A stretch of 64,000 nt of DNA, taken from the NCBI RefSeq assembly GCF_022682495.2, contig NC_071388.1, forward strand, positions 180,418,528 to 180,482,527, given 5' to 3'. Origin of the DNA: Desmodus rotundus (lineage: Eukaryota > Chordata > Mammalia > Chiroptera > Phyllostomidae). Shown in pieces: positions 11,811 through 23,860 of this stretch (position 1 is the stretch's first letter; the number at the start of each line of letters is the position of its first letter). The notes under the pieces are model-generated. The model did no database searches. It was not told where the DNA came from and saw only the letters and a list, made by a program, of their open reading frames with translations. The position numbers and the translations under genes are program-made.

Positions 11811-11990
11811 TTCAACAACTACTCAGGTAATCCTTTCTAGCTCACAGTGTACGTTCCCACCACCCAATCAACACAACTCGGGGAGGCAGGATTCTCCCGT
11901 TTAGGAGGCAGGAAAGTTGATGTTAAAAAGATGTAACAACTTGCTCTAGGTCGCGCAGGTGGCAGATGGAGCACCCTGTGCTCAGCCTAC
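11772..11990 (-). repeat. MIR SINE, antisense
   Basis: Reads as reverse-complement MIR: 'ttgctgagcgcctactgtgc', then 'tactcaggtaatcctttc', then 'aacttgctctaggtcgcgca' and 'ggtggcagatgg'. It is unusually CpG-rich for a MIR and continues the CpG-rich patch to its left. Confidence 0.65.
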
Positions 11991-12324
11991 CTAATCGACC
12001 TGCAGAGGCTCCGCACGGCTCTGCCTCCCCGTCACCCCCTCAGCTTGTGTGAGGCCACAGCAAACACCGGACACTCAAAGAATTCTGGAAGCATTCACCC
12101 AATTCACCGATGAATTCCCTGTAGAAGTGTCACTGGCCTTCAAAGCATCACCATGCTTTGTAGATAGGACCTAATTCAGTATTTTATTTTTTAATGAGCA
12201 ATCTGGATTAGGTGGTATGTTTTTAATGCCCAATTTCAGATTAATTACTGTACTTACAAAACAAATATATTTTTTTCAAAAATACTTTCCCTCATAGACA
12301 CTAACCCCAAATTACATATGACTA

Positions 12325-13000
12325 TATGTTACTCCCCTCCTCAAAATTCCTCGTTGTTCTCTGGAACTGGATGTTAATAGGTACTCAGTATAAACATTAT
12401 TCTAAAATCACATTAGTTTACAGAAATCTCCATTTTATATCCCTCTCTTGGTATACCGATAGTTCTGGAAAGTCTTACATGAAGAAAAGTTGTACCAAAC
12501 ATTTCTGAAATTTATTGAACAACAGAATTTTATTAATGGAAGACCTGTTAACATAGCAAGGAATCGGGGGACACAGTGTGGGTAATATTGGCTTTCATGA
12601 TACAATCTAAACTCTAACTTGGCACAAAAACCATTTATAAGCCAATACTTGCCCACCACCTTCGGCCCCATTTCCTACCATTGTTCTCAAGGTGTCCTGC
12701 AGTGGACCCAACTCCTTGCTGTTCTGTGACACTATCCTCACAGGTCGCATGTCCTCAATACGCCTGTCCGTCTGCCTGAAGCACCCGTGGACCTCCTTAT
12801 CCCCCGGGCCACCTCCTCACCATTCTTTCAAGCCTCAGATCAGCTCTTCCCTTTGTGAAGATGCCTCCTTCCCTAATTTCCCCTAAGAAAATTGAGACAT
12901 TGCTCTCTCTATATCGGAACCTTTATGGGAACCTTGCCCCATTTACCTTATCATTATGGGCTTTCCCCCTCTGTTTTCTCTTAGCTTTTCCAGGAACCCA
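12325..13000 (+). repeat. L2 LINE fragment, sense
   Basis: The series 'ctcccctcctcaaaattcct', 'tggcacaaaaaccatttata', 'ctcctcaccattctttcaag', 'cagatcagctcttccctttg' and 'gaagatgcctccttccctaa' follows the order of the L2 3' region ('cacatcaaggaagccttccc' type text). Homology is patchy between 12400 and 12590. The 96-codon frame here (12855-13145) is chance. Confidence 0.6.
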
Positions 13001-13149
13001 AAGTACTCACTCCCCAAGACATGTCATAACGTCGGGAGCATGCATGGGTCAATGGCAGGGTAATTTGCACAGTGGTTTCCTTCTGTATTTAACTTCCTCC
13101 TTTATTCAAAGTAGTCCCACACAAATTAATTTCATTTTCTCTTAATACT

Positions 13150-13372
13150 CTAGATGATATTAATAGCTACTATTTATTAAGTGTTTACTATGTGCCAGTC
13201 TCCACACTAATTATTTTTCATGTACTTAGCTAGTTCAAGTATCACCACCATATGACATGAATTTATGATTGTCTCCATCTTGCAGATAAGGAAATCAAAG
13301 CATGTGGGGTTAAGGAATTTGCTCCAGTTCACACAACAGGTGGTCGCAGAGGAACAACACCCAAAGATCCTC
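13150..13372 (-). repeat. MIR SINE, antisense
   Basis: Near full-length reverse-complement MIR: 'tatttattaagtgtttacta' and 'tgtgccagtctccacac', 'atcttgcagataaggaaatc', then 'tttgctccagttcacacaac' with 'aggtgg'. Confidence 0.8.
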
Positions 13373-13749
13373 TTAGCTCCTATGTTATAATATGCATATA
13401 TGTCCATTCAAATATGGAAAAAGTTCATTACAATAGAAGTAGAGGAACACGGTTTGAGTCTTCCTCCAGTTCGCCAAGGAGAGGGAAGAATTAGACATTT
13501 ATGGTACAACATAGGAGGATTGCAGAGGAACTACAAACAGGTCTTGCAAAAATCCAGAAGGTTGGAAATGATAATTACTCCACAACAATGAAGAACCAGC
13601 TGGAGACGAATCTCTGCTGTGCGGTCACTGGGGGCAGTGGGCGTACTGGTGGCAGCAGGGTTAATAGTAGCAGGGACTGCAGTCATGGGGTGACAATAAC
13701 CACAATGACCACCCAAAAGCTCAAATGTATTTGGCTCTAGCCCCACACT
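13373..13749. other. Single-copy DNA, nothing recognised
   Basis: No repeat or gene recognised. Overlapping 63-79 codon frames on both strands are considered chance. Confidence 0.4.
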
Positions 13750-13855
13750 CTCCCCTTTACAGATGGGGAAACTGAGGCTCAGTAAGCCCAGTGACTTCTC
13801 ACCCAGTTAGTAACAACATTGAGCTCAAGTCCAGATCTGACCCCAGAGCCCCTTG
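13750..13855 (-). repeat. MIR SINE fragment, antisense
   Basis: 'cctttacagatggggaaactg' style text followed by 'aggctcagtaagcccagtga' and 'cagttagtaacaac' matches the reverse complement of the MIR core. Confidence 0.75.
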
Positions 13856-14755
13856 AACGAATCCAAGAAAACCAAGCAACCTTTAAAAGACCACTAAGAT
13901 TTTAGCTGCTTTGGTAAACTTGTATCTGTTCTTGTATTTTTTTACTTAAATTTTAGCCTCATCATCCAAAATCAGACTGGATAACTGGAGACAAAATGTT
14001 ATGCTTTTGTCTATTGTTGTTGAGCATAAAGTATATATTCATTGAACACTTGTTCACTAATCGATGAAATGAGGCCCAAGAGCAAATGTGCAGGTCAACG
14101 CCTTTCAGGCGGCTGGCAGAGGCAGCCCAAGAGGAGGCTGCAAGCATTTTCACAAGACTGTATGCGGAACCCAGGCGCTCCCCCTGCCTCTGCCTCTGGC
14201 TTGCTGCAGGACATTCTCGAAGGCTCCTGACTTCTCTGGGTATCTGCAGTGCCTCATTAATAAAATGAGAACACATATTTCTCTGAGGGTCCTTCTAGCT
14301 CATCATGGAAAGGAACAGAAATTTCCTCAAGAATGCTGACATTACGGGTAAATAATTTGCATGTTCAGTGGTTTGCATATGAATTTGAAAGCCTAAGTAT
14401 TATGTTTTCAGTATACAACTTGCCTTTAAAAATAAATGAATAAAGAAATAGATGAGCTGTCCTCCTAATTAACATGCCTTTTGCCTTGGCTTTCCAACCA
14501 TAAAGCAGGCCTTAGCCTTTATATATACATCTTGTGGCACGGCCAACGCCACAATTCAATAGTAATTACAGCACTTTAAATGGGAGCCAGAGATCATAGA
14601 ACATGCCTCATACTGCCACCACCGTAGCACATGAGAAAACCCTTAATTTTTAATGACCATGACTGCTTTAGTAAAACTCCTCTTGGAAGGGCCTCAGAGA
14701 TGCCCCTGAAGGCTGGTATCTGCACTTTAACCTGAGAATGGGCTGTTTAACCTCC
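13856..14755. other. Single-copy DNA, nothing recognised
   Basis: No gene or repeat recognised. Three overlapping 60-83 codon frames near 14042-14339 lie in different frames of one GC-richer patch, which argues for composition and against coding. Confidence 0.4.
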
Positions 14756-15160
14756 TGTTCTGTACTGAATTACGCACCCCCCCCCTAAATTTATGCATTA
14801 AAAGTCTAACTTCTAATGTGGCTATTTGAGATAGGGCCTTGATGGAGGTAAACAAGGTTAAATGAAGTCGTAAGAGTGGGGCCCTCATCCAATAAAACTG
14901 CTGTCCTTCTCAGAAGAGAAAGACACACTACGAGATCTCTCTCGCTCTCCTTCTCAGGACACACAGATGACAAGGTCATGTGAGGACACAGTGAGAAGCT
15001 GACCATCTGCAAGCCAGGAAGAGAGGCCACAGGAGAGACCAGGCCTGTTAACACCTCGATCTCGGACTTCCAGCCTCCAGAACCGTAAGAACATACATTT
15101 CTGCTGTTGGAGCCACAAGTCTCTGGTACTTTGCTATGGCACCCCTAGCAGAATAATGCA
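14756..15160 (+). repeat. MLT1-like solo LTR (ERVL-MaLR)
   Basis: The element runs from 'tgttctgtactgaatta' to 'gcagaataatgca'. Between them lie 'gatagggccttgatggaggt', 'taaatgaagtcgtaagagtg', 'gtgaggacacagtgagaagc' and 'cttccagcctccagaaccgt'. This order is diagnostic of the mammalian MaLR LTR group of MLT1 type. It is about 400 bp, as expected for a solo LTR. Flanking 5-bp target duplication is weak (cctcc versus cccca). No internal region is attached, so it has no coding capacity. Confidence 0.85.
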
Positions 15161-15644
15161 CCCCATAAAAATTACCGTGATATCCCCTAAAGCAGTGCTC
15201 ATTTTTCTTCAGTGACTAAATCAGGGCAACTTGCTTTAATTATTCTAGAGTTTAAAAATTGAAGCAGAATTTACCTTATTTCTTTCCTCTGTCACCACAG
15301 TTTTCTTAGGATGAAAAGGCTTGATTTTCCCAGAGCTGCCCCTGGTATCACAGCCACGGAGACTTGGCCACAGGTCAGTGGCCAAGAGATAGGAAAATGC
15401 CCGGTTCACACAAGGAACTCTTCGTTTTGTCCTTAGGAAACTGGTGACTTCACACGCATCTCTCAGCTGCAGCATTCCCAAACACACCACAGAAGCATGG
15501 CCCCGGCCCCAGGCCCCAGGGTCTACGCTGCTGTGTGGTAGCCTCCCCGTCTGCACCCCCACCCCCCGCATGCCAGTCTACTGCTTTGCCTGAGGAGGCA
15601 AAAAGGAGGCAGGCTATCACTCCATCACTGGGCCTAGTTTTACT
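15161..15644. other. Single-copy DNA, nothing recognised
   Basis: No repeat recognised. A 108-codon antisense frame (15245-15571) has no domain. Confidence 0.4.
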
Positions 15645-15775
15645 GATATTCATCCATCCACTCTGCCATTCAACAGATATTTATTGAATGCCTACTATGT
15701 GCCAGGGACTTAAGCTATTGTAGTGAATAAAATAAGCAAAATATCTTCATAATGCTTACATTCTAATGTAAGTCC
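15645..15775 (-). repeat. L2 LINE 3' end, antisense
   Basis: 'cattcaacagatatttattg', 'aatgcctactatgtgccagg' and 'gcttacattctaatgtaag' are the reverse complement of the L2 3' terminus. Confidence 0.8.
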
Positions 15776-17542
15776 TTCTGCTGAAACAACTTTGTATGGA
15801 GCAAGAGATGTTTTTATTTTATCTTATTTTAACACTGCTGTAATATTTTTCACACCAAGCCTTTTCTTACTGGGTAGCAGGTTTCTGTTTTTATCCACTG
15901 TTTGTCTGCCTTCTCATTTCTCATGAAAGTGAGTAACACCACCTTTACTCCATTTTACCACTAGAAACATTGAAAAACAAAAGGTAATTGAATCTACTTT
16001 TACCCAAAGCACTCACACACCTCACATCAGTGGAAACTAGGATTTCTAAAGTCTGGAGTACAGATTAGCCATCAGAAAGCAAAGCACAAGTGCTTCATAT
16101 TCTTAGTTTCCACTTAAGCCCTGTACTGGCAGTAAAAAGACAAACAAAATTCCCCATAACTTCTCCATGGGGACCCTTCTTGGCTGATTTCTTATAACTG
16201 CATTGCACTGATTCAGACAGAATCGTCCAAGGTCAGGACAATGAAATGCATATTGCACGCTCGTTGGAGAACTTGGGTAGGAGCTACAAGCATGAACTCA
16301 ACGCCAGAACACTGAATTTACCCCGTAATTATTTTATTTTCGACTACAGTAAGTCTCAATCAAATTTCTATCCTGGGTTCAAAGCACTGTTTTCAGAAAA
16401 CATCTAAAAGCCAACTTGTACTTATGTATAAAATGTACGCATGAAATAGAAATGATTCGGCAACATGGATGAGATTTTACATGCTGGAAAAATCCTGTCT
16501 GTAAAGTCAACCAACTCAGAAATTACCTTATTGTATTTATAAATGTTTGAAGATAAGGGTTTTTCTTTTTTTTCGTTTATAAAAATCATAGACAGTTATC
16601 CGCATCCCAAGGTTTTATGTGAAGGAGAATTTCTCTAGGCCCTGGTTCACCACCCTTTGTATCCCGTCTTTTTTTCTTAATTCCTCTGACAGTTTATCAC
16701 ACTGGAAGCTCACCCCCTCTGAAACTAGGACAGTGACAGCAATGTTAGTGGGGCGGGGGTGGGGCCAGGGTATATGTGTTTGGATCCAAATAGAGTGAGG
16801 TTTAATTCCAAGAAACTTATGTTAGAGAGGTTGCCTAGACTTGGCCTTCTGCCATGGGGAGGGGACACGGGGTTGGGGCAAATTAGAATCAGCTCATGGA
16901 ATGGTGGTAGAGAGTCAAGCCAAGCTGACCATGAAGGCAAAGCTCAATACCCATGCCAAAGATGCCACCACCAGAGAAGCCCAGTCCCTGCCCCTGGCAG
17001 CTGTGAGGAGGTCTGCATCTGATGCATCGATGGGGCCCAGCCTGAGGCGTTAAAAAGAATTGGCCACCATACAGCACACTGGTTTTGAAAACCAGTTATA
17101 ATCTTTCTACTCAGGGCTCAGATCCTCCTGGAAATCAGCAGAAGCCCCAGACCCTCATGACTGCGACAGTGGAAAACCACCCCCATGGAGAACCACGCTG
17201 ATGGCTGAGGCCTCCCACGGACAAGGTGCTGTTTCCATTTGTTTTTCTTCAAGAAATTAAAAGACGCCATTCCCAGCCTCCCAATTAAACATGAGAGAAT
17301 TTTCTCGTCCGAGGGAATTCCGAGGTCCTTCTCAACTCCTCTGCCCTCCCTCGCCTCCCACTACCTTAGACCTGTCAGGTTTCAAGGTCAGATTCGTACT
17401 GACACTCTTCTGCATTGTGTTCAGGGTCAGTGTTGGCATGAGCAACGTGTTTCAAATAAGAAGGTTTATGAAGAAGGTTAAAAAAAAAACCCAAACCCTT
17501 ATAAAGCTCTTTGGACATCAAATGACTCTTACAAAACAACAA
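15776..17542. other. Single-copy DNA, nothing recognised
   Basis: No gene or repeat recognised. It contains a G-quadruplex motif (16750-16770). Overlapping short frames on both strands at 16725-17077 sit in the GC-richer part and show no domains. Confidence 0.45.
16750..16770 (+). other. G-quadruplex motif
   Basis: Four G-runs (4, 5, 4 and 3 bases) with loops of 1, 1 and 3 bases fit a compact intramolecular quadruplex on the + strand. Formation and function are inferred only from pattern. Confidence 0.65.
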
Positions 17543-17680
17543 TTTGATGAATTAAGTGTAAATGAATCAGAAACATGTGGATTAAATTTCCTTCAGAATA
17601 CGCGTGGGTTTAAATATTCAAAGGGAAAGTGCTTGGGAAAATGTATTCTGAATTTTCCTGAATGCAAAATGTTTGAAAAA
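17543..17680 (+). repeat. Unidentified dispersed repeat, copy B
   Basis: This is the partner of 5645-5780 in the same orientation, 11.9 kb away, with shared blocks in the same order. A chance 130-codon frame (17291-17683) runs through it but carries no recognisable domain. Family unknown. Confidence 0.55.
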
Positions 17681-19504
17681 TAAATTCAAACTTCCTTGAC
17701 AGCTTCCCCACCCCAGGTCAAGCCAAGTGACAAACACCCATGTCCAGGTACATGGCACGGTCTCAGAGGCCTCCCCCGCTCTGACACCGGGGCAATAACT
17801 ATGGTATATGGAGTGTGCCGTGAAGAGAGGCTGCGAGGCCTCGGGCTTGTCTGTGTTCCCACTCACACAAGGTTTGTTTTTGTTTGGTTTTTCATCTGAG
17901 AGAAGAACGTCATAATGATTTCCACTACCACTCACTCACCCCCTCCCAATCATTTTATTCCCATCGCCGAAACCCTCGGGGAGAGTCTACTGTGTGTGAC
18001 AAAGAAATATGTCTTTTCTCTGTGTTACAGACCTTGGATCGCATCCAGGGCCCCCCTTTTCCCCGGAGGCCAGCTCTCATGTTTATGATTTGCATTTCAT
18101 TGCCATACACTGAACCCTGCGAGAAGTTGTCTGAACCAGCAGAATGGTGAGAGCTAAAAGTAGCAAGCAAGAAGTCTCCATTTTCCAGCTCATTCTGCAC
18201 TGAGTCTGCACTGCCAGAAATCTAAAGCCAAATTTGATTTAAAATTTATACAAGCAAAGAACATCAACACGAGTACACTCAGCCTCTCTTCTCTTCCCCT
18301 TTCCCAAGACCCTTCTTGGCCTGGGAAACTCTATTTAATGTTTAATTTAATTTTGGATGGCTAATGATTATCTTTAACTCTTGTCCCCTACCCTTGCTTA
18401 ATTTTGTCATTTACTTTCAACAATGTCCTTATTTTCTTAAACTGTCTTTACCCATAAACCTTCAACTTGCGAAACTGAACAAAGCCAACTTCTGGAATGT
18501 GAACTTGAGAGGAAGGAGTAGGCTCAAGAAGAGCAGTCTCGTATTTAGAGGGAAAATTCAATTTAGAAGGTATTAAAATATATAAGATATACTCTTTATA
18601 GGGAAAGAAAATCCATTCATCCTGTCCTGTAAATCATTCTTATAAATGCTAATGAAAGAGTTATAGGAAAGATTTTTTTTTAAAGGAAGTTATCTCTGAT
18701 ATTCAGATAAATTAGCTGGGACTACAAAGCAAGACTATTAATTGGAAGGCAAAATGCTCTCCAAAACTACACATCTGTTTGGTTTTTGTGTTTTGTTATT
18801 TTTTTTTTTTGAACTGCTATTGAAATGTCTCCATGGGGAAGTCTTATCAGTGCCTCAAAATGAAAAGTGAGCTGCTTCCTCTCTTGGTGTCCTACCTTTG
18901 TTAAGGATAATGGAGGAATCCACCTCTTCCCCACCCCAATGTCCAAGAGCCACAAAGAGCGATCATTCTCTAAATACCCCTTATTTAGCCCCCACCTGAG
19001 CCCCTCTGCCTGAATCTGTACTGTCACGTGCTCATGTGTCCTCGATCTGTGTGTCAGCCCAGCACTCACATGCAACACTAGTGACAGGTCTAAAGGGCAT
19101 CCCGAGTGTGTGTCTGCCCCTAGGGTCCCATCCACTGCCGGGGAGGGTGACTCTCAGGGGCAAAGAGTAGAAGGAAGGGAATTTACTCAGCTCTCCCCAG
19201 GAAACGTTTACATTCTGCAATAACTGTCCTTCCACCCTCTTGAATGGGACGTGGTGTGAGAGTTTGAAGGGGACTGGAAAGGTCTCTGGTTCATTCTGAG
19301 GTAGTCCCTTTTCTCCTTCCTGCTCACCTCCCCTTTGCCCCTGACCCCACCATACCTTGAGCCAAAGGATGAAGTCCAAATTCCCCAGGGCACAGGAGGA
19401 CTCTCCTGAGGGGGCCTGACAGCCTTTCCCTGCCCTCTGTCCTGGGCACACCCCACTGCAGTCACCCCACACCCCTGCCCCATCCAGACTCTCTCCCTTT
19501 CCAC
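17681..19504. other. Single-copy DNA, nothing recognised
   Basis: No gene or repeat recognised. T-run at 18799-18810. Long antisense frames (for example 19032-19472 and part of 19208-19882) are judged chance: overlapping frames, low-complexity Ser/Gly/Arg-rich translation and no family resemblance. Confidence 0.45.
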
Positions 19505-19760
19505 ACTGGTAGTTCCTGCTTTGCCCTCCGTCTGAAATTCTCTTTCTTTCCTGGTTGTCTGCCCCTTCTCTATTGTGCTTCTACTCAAACATTTCCTCCC
19601 ACTGGAAGAGTCTCCTTCATCGCCTGGGGCGCACAGCAGGCCCTTCACAGAGACCTGACATGTGTTACCTGTCTGTCCTTTTCCCAGTCCCGGACTTCCT
19701 GAGGGGTGAGACCAGATCTTATGAATACTTAGTGGTTTTTGAATGACTAAACGTGCTCGT
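19505..19760 (+). repeat. Possible L2 LINE fragment
   Basis: Pyrimidine-rich text with 'cctgacatgtgttacctgtc' and 'ccggacttcctgaggggtga', ending in 'ttttgaatgacta', resembles the L2 3' region. It is diverged and the call is tentative. Confidence 0.4.
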
Positions 19761-20205
19761 AGGTAAGTAAATAATGGATGAAGGAAATCATGGTAGCCAG
19801 GTCTATATGAGCTGACTCTTATGTTTTGCAGTTTGTAGCAATATCTTATTATTGTACATAGTAGTGTCTTATTATTATACAATCAATTCAATTTGGCCAC
19901 TAAGCTACCAGCATGAAAGAGACTACGGTACTACTGAACTACTGATTTTGGTTAACATACAAATGAGATAGGCATTTGTTGATCAAATCACATATGAAAT
20001 AAACCCTAAAAAGAGTATATACCAAGTATTATTTTAAAATGCTAACATTTTCCCCCCTTGGACATTCTATATTTATCAAAATATCTCTAGTCTCTATCTT
20101 TTTAAAAATATTTTATTTTCGATTATTACTACACTTGGTAAAGTACATGACCGTCTAACCGCTATGCAGTGCACCTGAAACTGACAAGTTAATACTGAAG
20201 GCAAA

Positions 20206-20345
20206 CATTTATTTGCTGAAGGCTTAACTACGCATCGGGAAGTGTCTTCAGTGTTTGGTGTGCACCGATTCTAGCCTCACGGACGCCGTGAAAGGAGGGT
20301 TCTTGTACAGTGCCCCCTTTACAGATACGAAAGCCACCCACGGCC
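20206..20345 (-). repeat. Possible MIR fragment, antisense
   Basis: 'aaacatttatttgctgaagg' and 'cccctttacagatacgaaag' resemble the two ends of antisense MIR, with diverged middle. Weak. Confidence 0.4.
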
Positions 20346-22910
20346 CCCGGGCGGCACCAGCAGAATGTGCACAGCCCACGTTCTCCCGCAATAGGATGTA
20401 CTGTCTCTCAGGACACAGATGAGCATTGTGGAATTTCTTCTAGAAACAGCAAAACAGTTATTTTCCACAGCAGAACCATCATTAACCTATCTTCAGCGTC
20501 TGTCTCACGCTCGGATCAAAGGACACCACAAACCCGAGTTGCTCCGTAGCTAGACCCTGTCACTCCATCAACCAACTTATCCGTGATAAATAACACACCA
20601 AAATCCCGGGAGAAAAGTTGTTTTCAGCTTGACGGAACTGATTTTTGCCCCCTTCCCCCGTAAAACTGGTTCTGAGATGACCCCGATTTAATCATTACCT
20701 AGACAGCAAAAAATCTGGGTGCTCGCTCTACAGCTTCAAGGACACTGGATTGCAGAAATGGCCAAGGAAGTGTGTCAGGCGAGGGGATGCAGAGTGAACA
20801 GGAGAGGCAGAGAGGGGCCCCAGGGACTCTGAAATGGATACTGTCTCACATGCTGATTGTCCACACATCCCGCCCTCCCCTCCAAATTCTGAACTTTTGA
20901 ATAAAAGCAACTACTTTACTTGCCTGTCAATATTCTGTTTATCCAATATAGGAAATCAGGCTTAAAGGAGGTAAAAGTCAAAAAAACAACAACAAAAAAA
21001 TACTTGCATCCATGCCCTCCTTTGGTAAGTCCTTTTGCAATCTTGTGTTGTTACAATTTCTATAAAATAGCAATGAAAACTATTTCAATAATGGCTCCTC
21101 TTTTATAAAAGGGAGGAAGGAGACTTCGACTTCCTTCTGTCTTCACCTCCACAGTCTCTACCCACTTCCCAAGGACCCCTGGAGGAGCCTTCTGGTCTAC
21201 CAGGGACCCTAAACCCTTGTGAACCTGAGACTGAATTTAATATCCAGCTCTTCAGTGAAAGGTGAAACGTTTAACCTCTCATTACCATTCTCCCTCAATC
21301 CACTAAAATCCAAAATAATGTGGACCACCTGCTTCCCTCATGGGAGAGTGGCAAGAATGAACAGTATTTGGTTAATGCTGTTAGCTTTCCGAGGGGCTTG
21401 GGGAATTTGGAACAAGGGACCCTGCATGGATATCAAAGGACTTCGGGGCTGTTCATATATCTCTAGGACCAGGGGCACTGGAACATCAGCTTTTCTATTT
21501 GATATTTGAACTGGTGCCCAAAAGAGAAGAGGACAAGACATGACTGAAGGATATAACCGAGGCAACCCTTCTGGTGACTGTCCATTCAACATCTGCCCGA
21601 GCAGAGGTGATTGCCGGGCTCAGATTGCCGGGTCCATTATCGTTAGTGCATTATTTGGTACCAAGTGCTTTGAAAGGACAGGTCAAGCCACAAATGCCTT
21701 TGTTAAATGTGGAGAACCACCCGGCGCCCCCATTCCAGGCCACTGTGTAGTGAGTTGTGGGCACCTTGCTCTCTTCCCTACCCTGCCCCTACTAACACCC
21801 CACCCCTGAACCCCTCATCCCTCACTGAGGAATTCACAGACTGTTCCTGCCAGTTTAAGCAAAAAACGTTCCAGGAGGTACCAGGGCCATGGTCATTAAT
21901 TTTGCTCCTTGACTAGAAGGTGAAAAGCTTTTTATTATGTAAATTATAAATGTCCTGAAGGGAAACTTTATCTCCCTCTCACCAATGAGCCCATCAGGCT
22001 GCCTGAATCAGGATTTTTTTTTTTTATGTTTATTAGTCTAGGGGGGCCAGTTAGGATGTTTCATAGCTTCTAAGTGCTGACATTTATCTATTGCTTCCAA
22101 ATAAGCCTAGTGGCAGGGAGCCACCAGCGGGTCACTAAATAGGGGGAGGGGCACCGTGTCCACAGACAGGCAGAGAGCAAAGGGAGAAAGACCTCAGGCA
22201 GAAGGCAGGGTGGGAGGCTGCCCTCCCGCATGGCGCCCAACCCATGCTGAGGGCTTTGTCTCCTTCTTCCAGGAGTTTGCATCTTCCCCTGCTGTGATTG
22301 CTCCTCTCCTGTCTCCTGGCTCTATTGAGCAATGACACCCTGGGCCTCTGGGCACAGGGGACCCTCTCTGGGGCTGAGGATGCCCTGCTCCTCTCCCTCA
22401 CACCCACCAGCATTCACAGCTACAGTACTTTGGCTCTTTGTTTGGGGGCCATTTAGACTCTCAAAAGAACCCTGCAACTTTGTATTCGCCAGAGGAACAA
22501 GTTTGTGCACTTTAATGGTACATTTGATATGTCACGTTGGTTGGGCCACAATGCTCAGATATGTGGTCAAACATTATTCTGATGTTGCTGCAAGGGTGCT
22601 TTCGGATGAGAGTAGCATTTAAATTGGTGGGCTTTGAGTACAGCACCCGGCCCTCCGGAGTGTGGGTGGGCCTCGCCCAATCAGTTGCAGGCCTGAAGAC
22701 AACAAAAGACTGCCCTCCCCTGAACGGGAATCCTGCAGCAGCCGGCCTTCTGACCTGACCTGCCTGCCACACTGGCTCTCTTCTGGGTCCCCAGCCTGTG
22801 GGTCCACCCTGCCGATTTGGGACTTGCAGCCTTCAAAATCACATGCGCCGATTCCCCAGAGTCTGTCTCAGTCTGCAGAGATAAATGGAGATATAGCCGA
22901 GGTATGGTAG
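20346..22910. other. Single-copy DNA, nothing recognised
   Basis: No gene or repeat recognised. A T-run of about 14 lies at 22014-22025. The GC-richer part at 22100-22870 has many overlapping 60-109 codon frames on both strands, typical of composition without coding. Confidence 0.45.
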
Positions 22911-23013
22911 ATGGAGACATAGGCATAGACACAGACACAGATACACAGCAGATATAGGTATAGACAGCAGATACAGACGTGGACACGGACACAGACGTAG
23001 AGAGACACACCCT
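22911..23013 (+). repeat. GACACA/GATACA minisatellite
   Basis: About 100 bp of degenerate 6-bp units (gacaca, gataca, gacata, gacgta) in tandem. The antisense frames through it are runs of Ser/Val/Cys caused by the repeat. Confidence 0.85.
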
Positions 23014-23085
23014 ATCCGTTTTCTCTGGAAAACCCTAGAGCATGTGCCAGTGATAGCGCCCACTATGAAAACCACTCGACTCCAA

Positions 23086-23137
23086 AAGGTTAGGATGAAA
23101 TGCTGATCGGGAAGGTTAGGATGAAATGCTGATCGGG
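23086..23137 (+). repeat. 26-bp tandem duplication
   Basis: Bases 23086-23111 and 23112-23137 are identical direct copies. It lies about 70 bp from the minisatellite, in a region prone to slippage. Confidence 0.95.
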
Positions 23138-23249
23138 GCCTAAAAAGCGTTGAGAAAGGGTAAGCTTTGGCTTTCTTACTTTGCACAGCAACATCTCTTG
23201 ATGTCCTGGGCTGCAGAGTAAAGCAGAAAGCGGATGGAAAAGAAGCGAG

Positions 23250-23860
23250 GAGTGGTGAGACAGGCATTTCCTAAGTGCTCCAGGTTCGAGGGCAGGCTCT
23301 GCGTCCTCCAATGGCACAAAGGCCTGGCACCTGGTGCGGGGTGCAGCGGTGCCTGCTTTCCTGGGGCTCACAGTCCAGTGAAGGCTTCAGGCCGTAACAA
23401 ATAAAGTCACACACAAGTGTACGCTCCAATGTCTACTGAATCCAGTACAGGAAACGAACCTGTTTTGTTGTCAAATGAAAGGTCAGTAAAGGCATCTCTG
23501 AAAAGACAGGTTTTAGAGAAACTGAAAAACCAGTGACAGTTGCCGGAGTTGGGGGAGAGCATTTGAGGTCAGGGGCAGCTGAGGTGACCTTTCAGCAGGA
23601 TGGACCTGGAGTGGGGACAGAGGGGAGGGGGCTGGAGGGCTGGGGCCTGGAGGGAGGTAGCTGATCACACAGGCCTGGAAGAGGCAGTCGTGTTTTCCCC
23701 GAGTCCAGTGAGAAGCCAGGGAAGTACTTTAAGCAGAGAAGTGACACTACACTAATTATATGTGTGAAATCCTTTTGGCTGCCTCTGTGTGGAGAATGGA
23801 CTGGGGAATACAGCGGCAAGAGCACGTGATGGGCATTCTCTTCCTCCTCTCCTCTCCACC
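23250..23860 (-). repeat. L2 LINE, antisense, about 600 bp
   Basis: Landmarks in reverse-complement L2 order are: a degenerate 3' end at 23255-23345, 'gggctcacagtccagtgaag', 'aagcagagaagtgacact', and 'tcctttttggctgcctctgtg'-like text with 'tggagaatggactgggg' at 23775-23810. It is one of the longer L2 relics here. No L2 coding frame survives. Confidence 0.75.

Noticed and set aside
17078..17096. Palindrome with 9-bp arms and one-base centre
   Set aside because: About one such palindrome is expected by chance in 64 kb, and there is no other signal near it.
19208..19882. 224-codon antisense open frame, the longest in the window
   Set aside because: Low-complexity Gly/Arg/Ser/Thr-rich translation, no domain, overlapping frames on the same strand, and a possible L2 fragment inside it. 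Taken as chance.
20130..20200. Text 'gcagtgcacctgaaactgac' resembling an L1 3' end
   Set aside because: Match limited to about 15 bases without the following L1 terminus or A-rich tail.
22911..23013. Regular spacing of units that could suggest a CRISPR array
   Set aside because: Units are 6 bp without unique spacers, in vertebrate DNA; it is a minisatellite.
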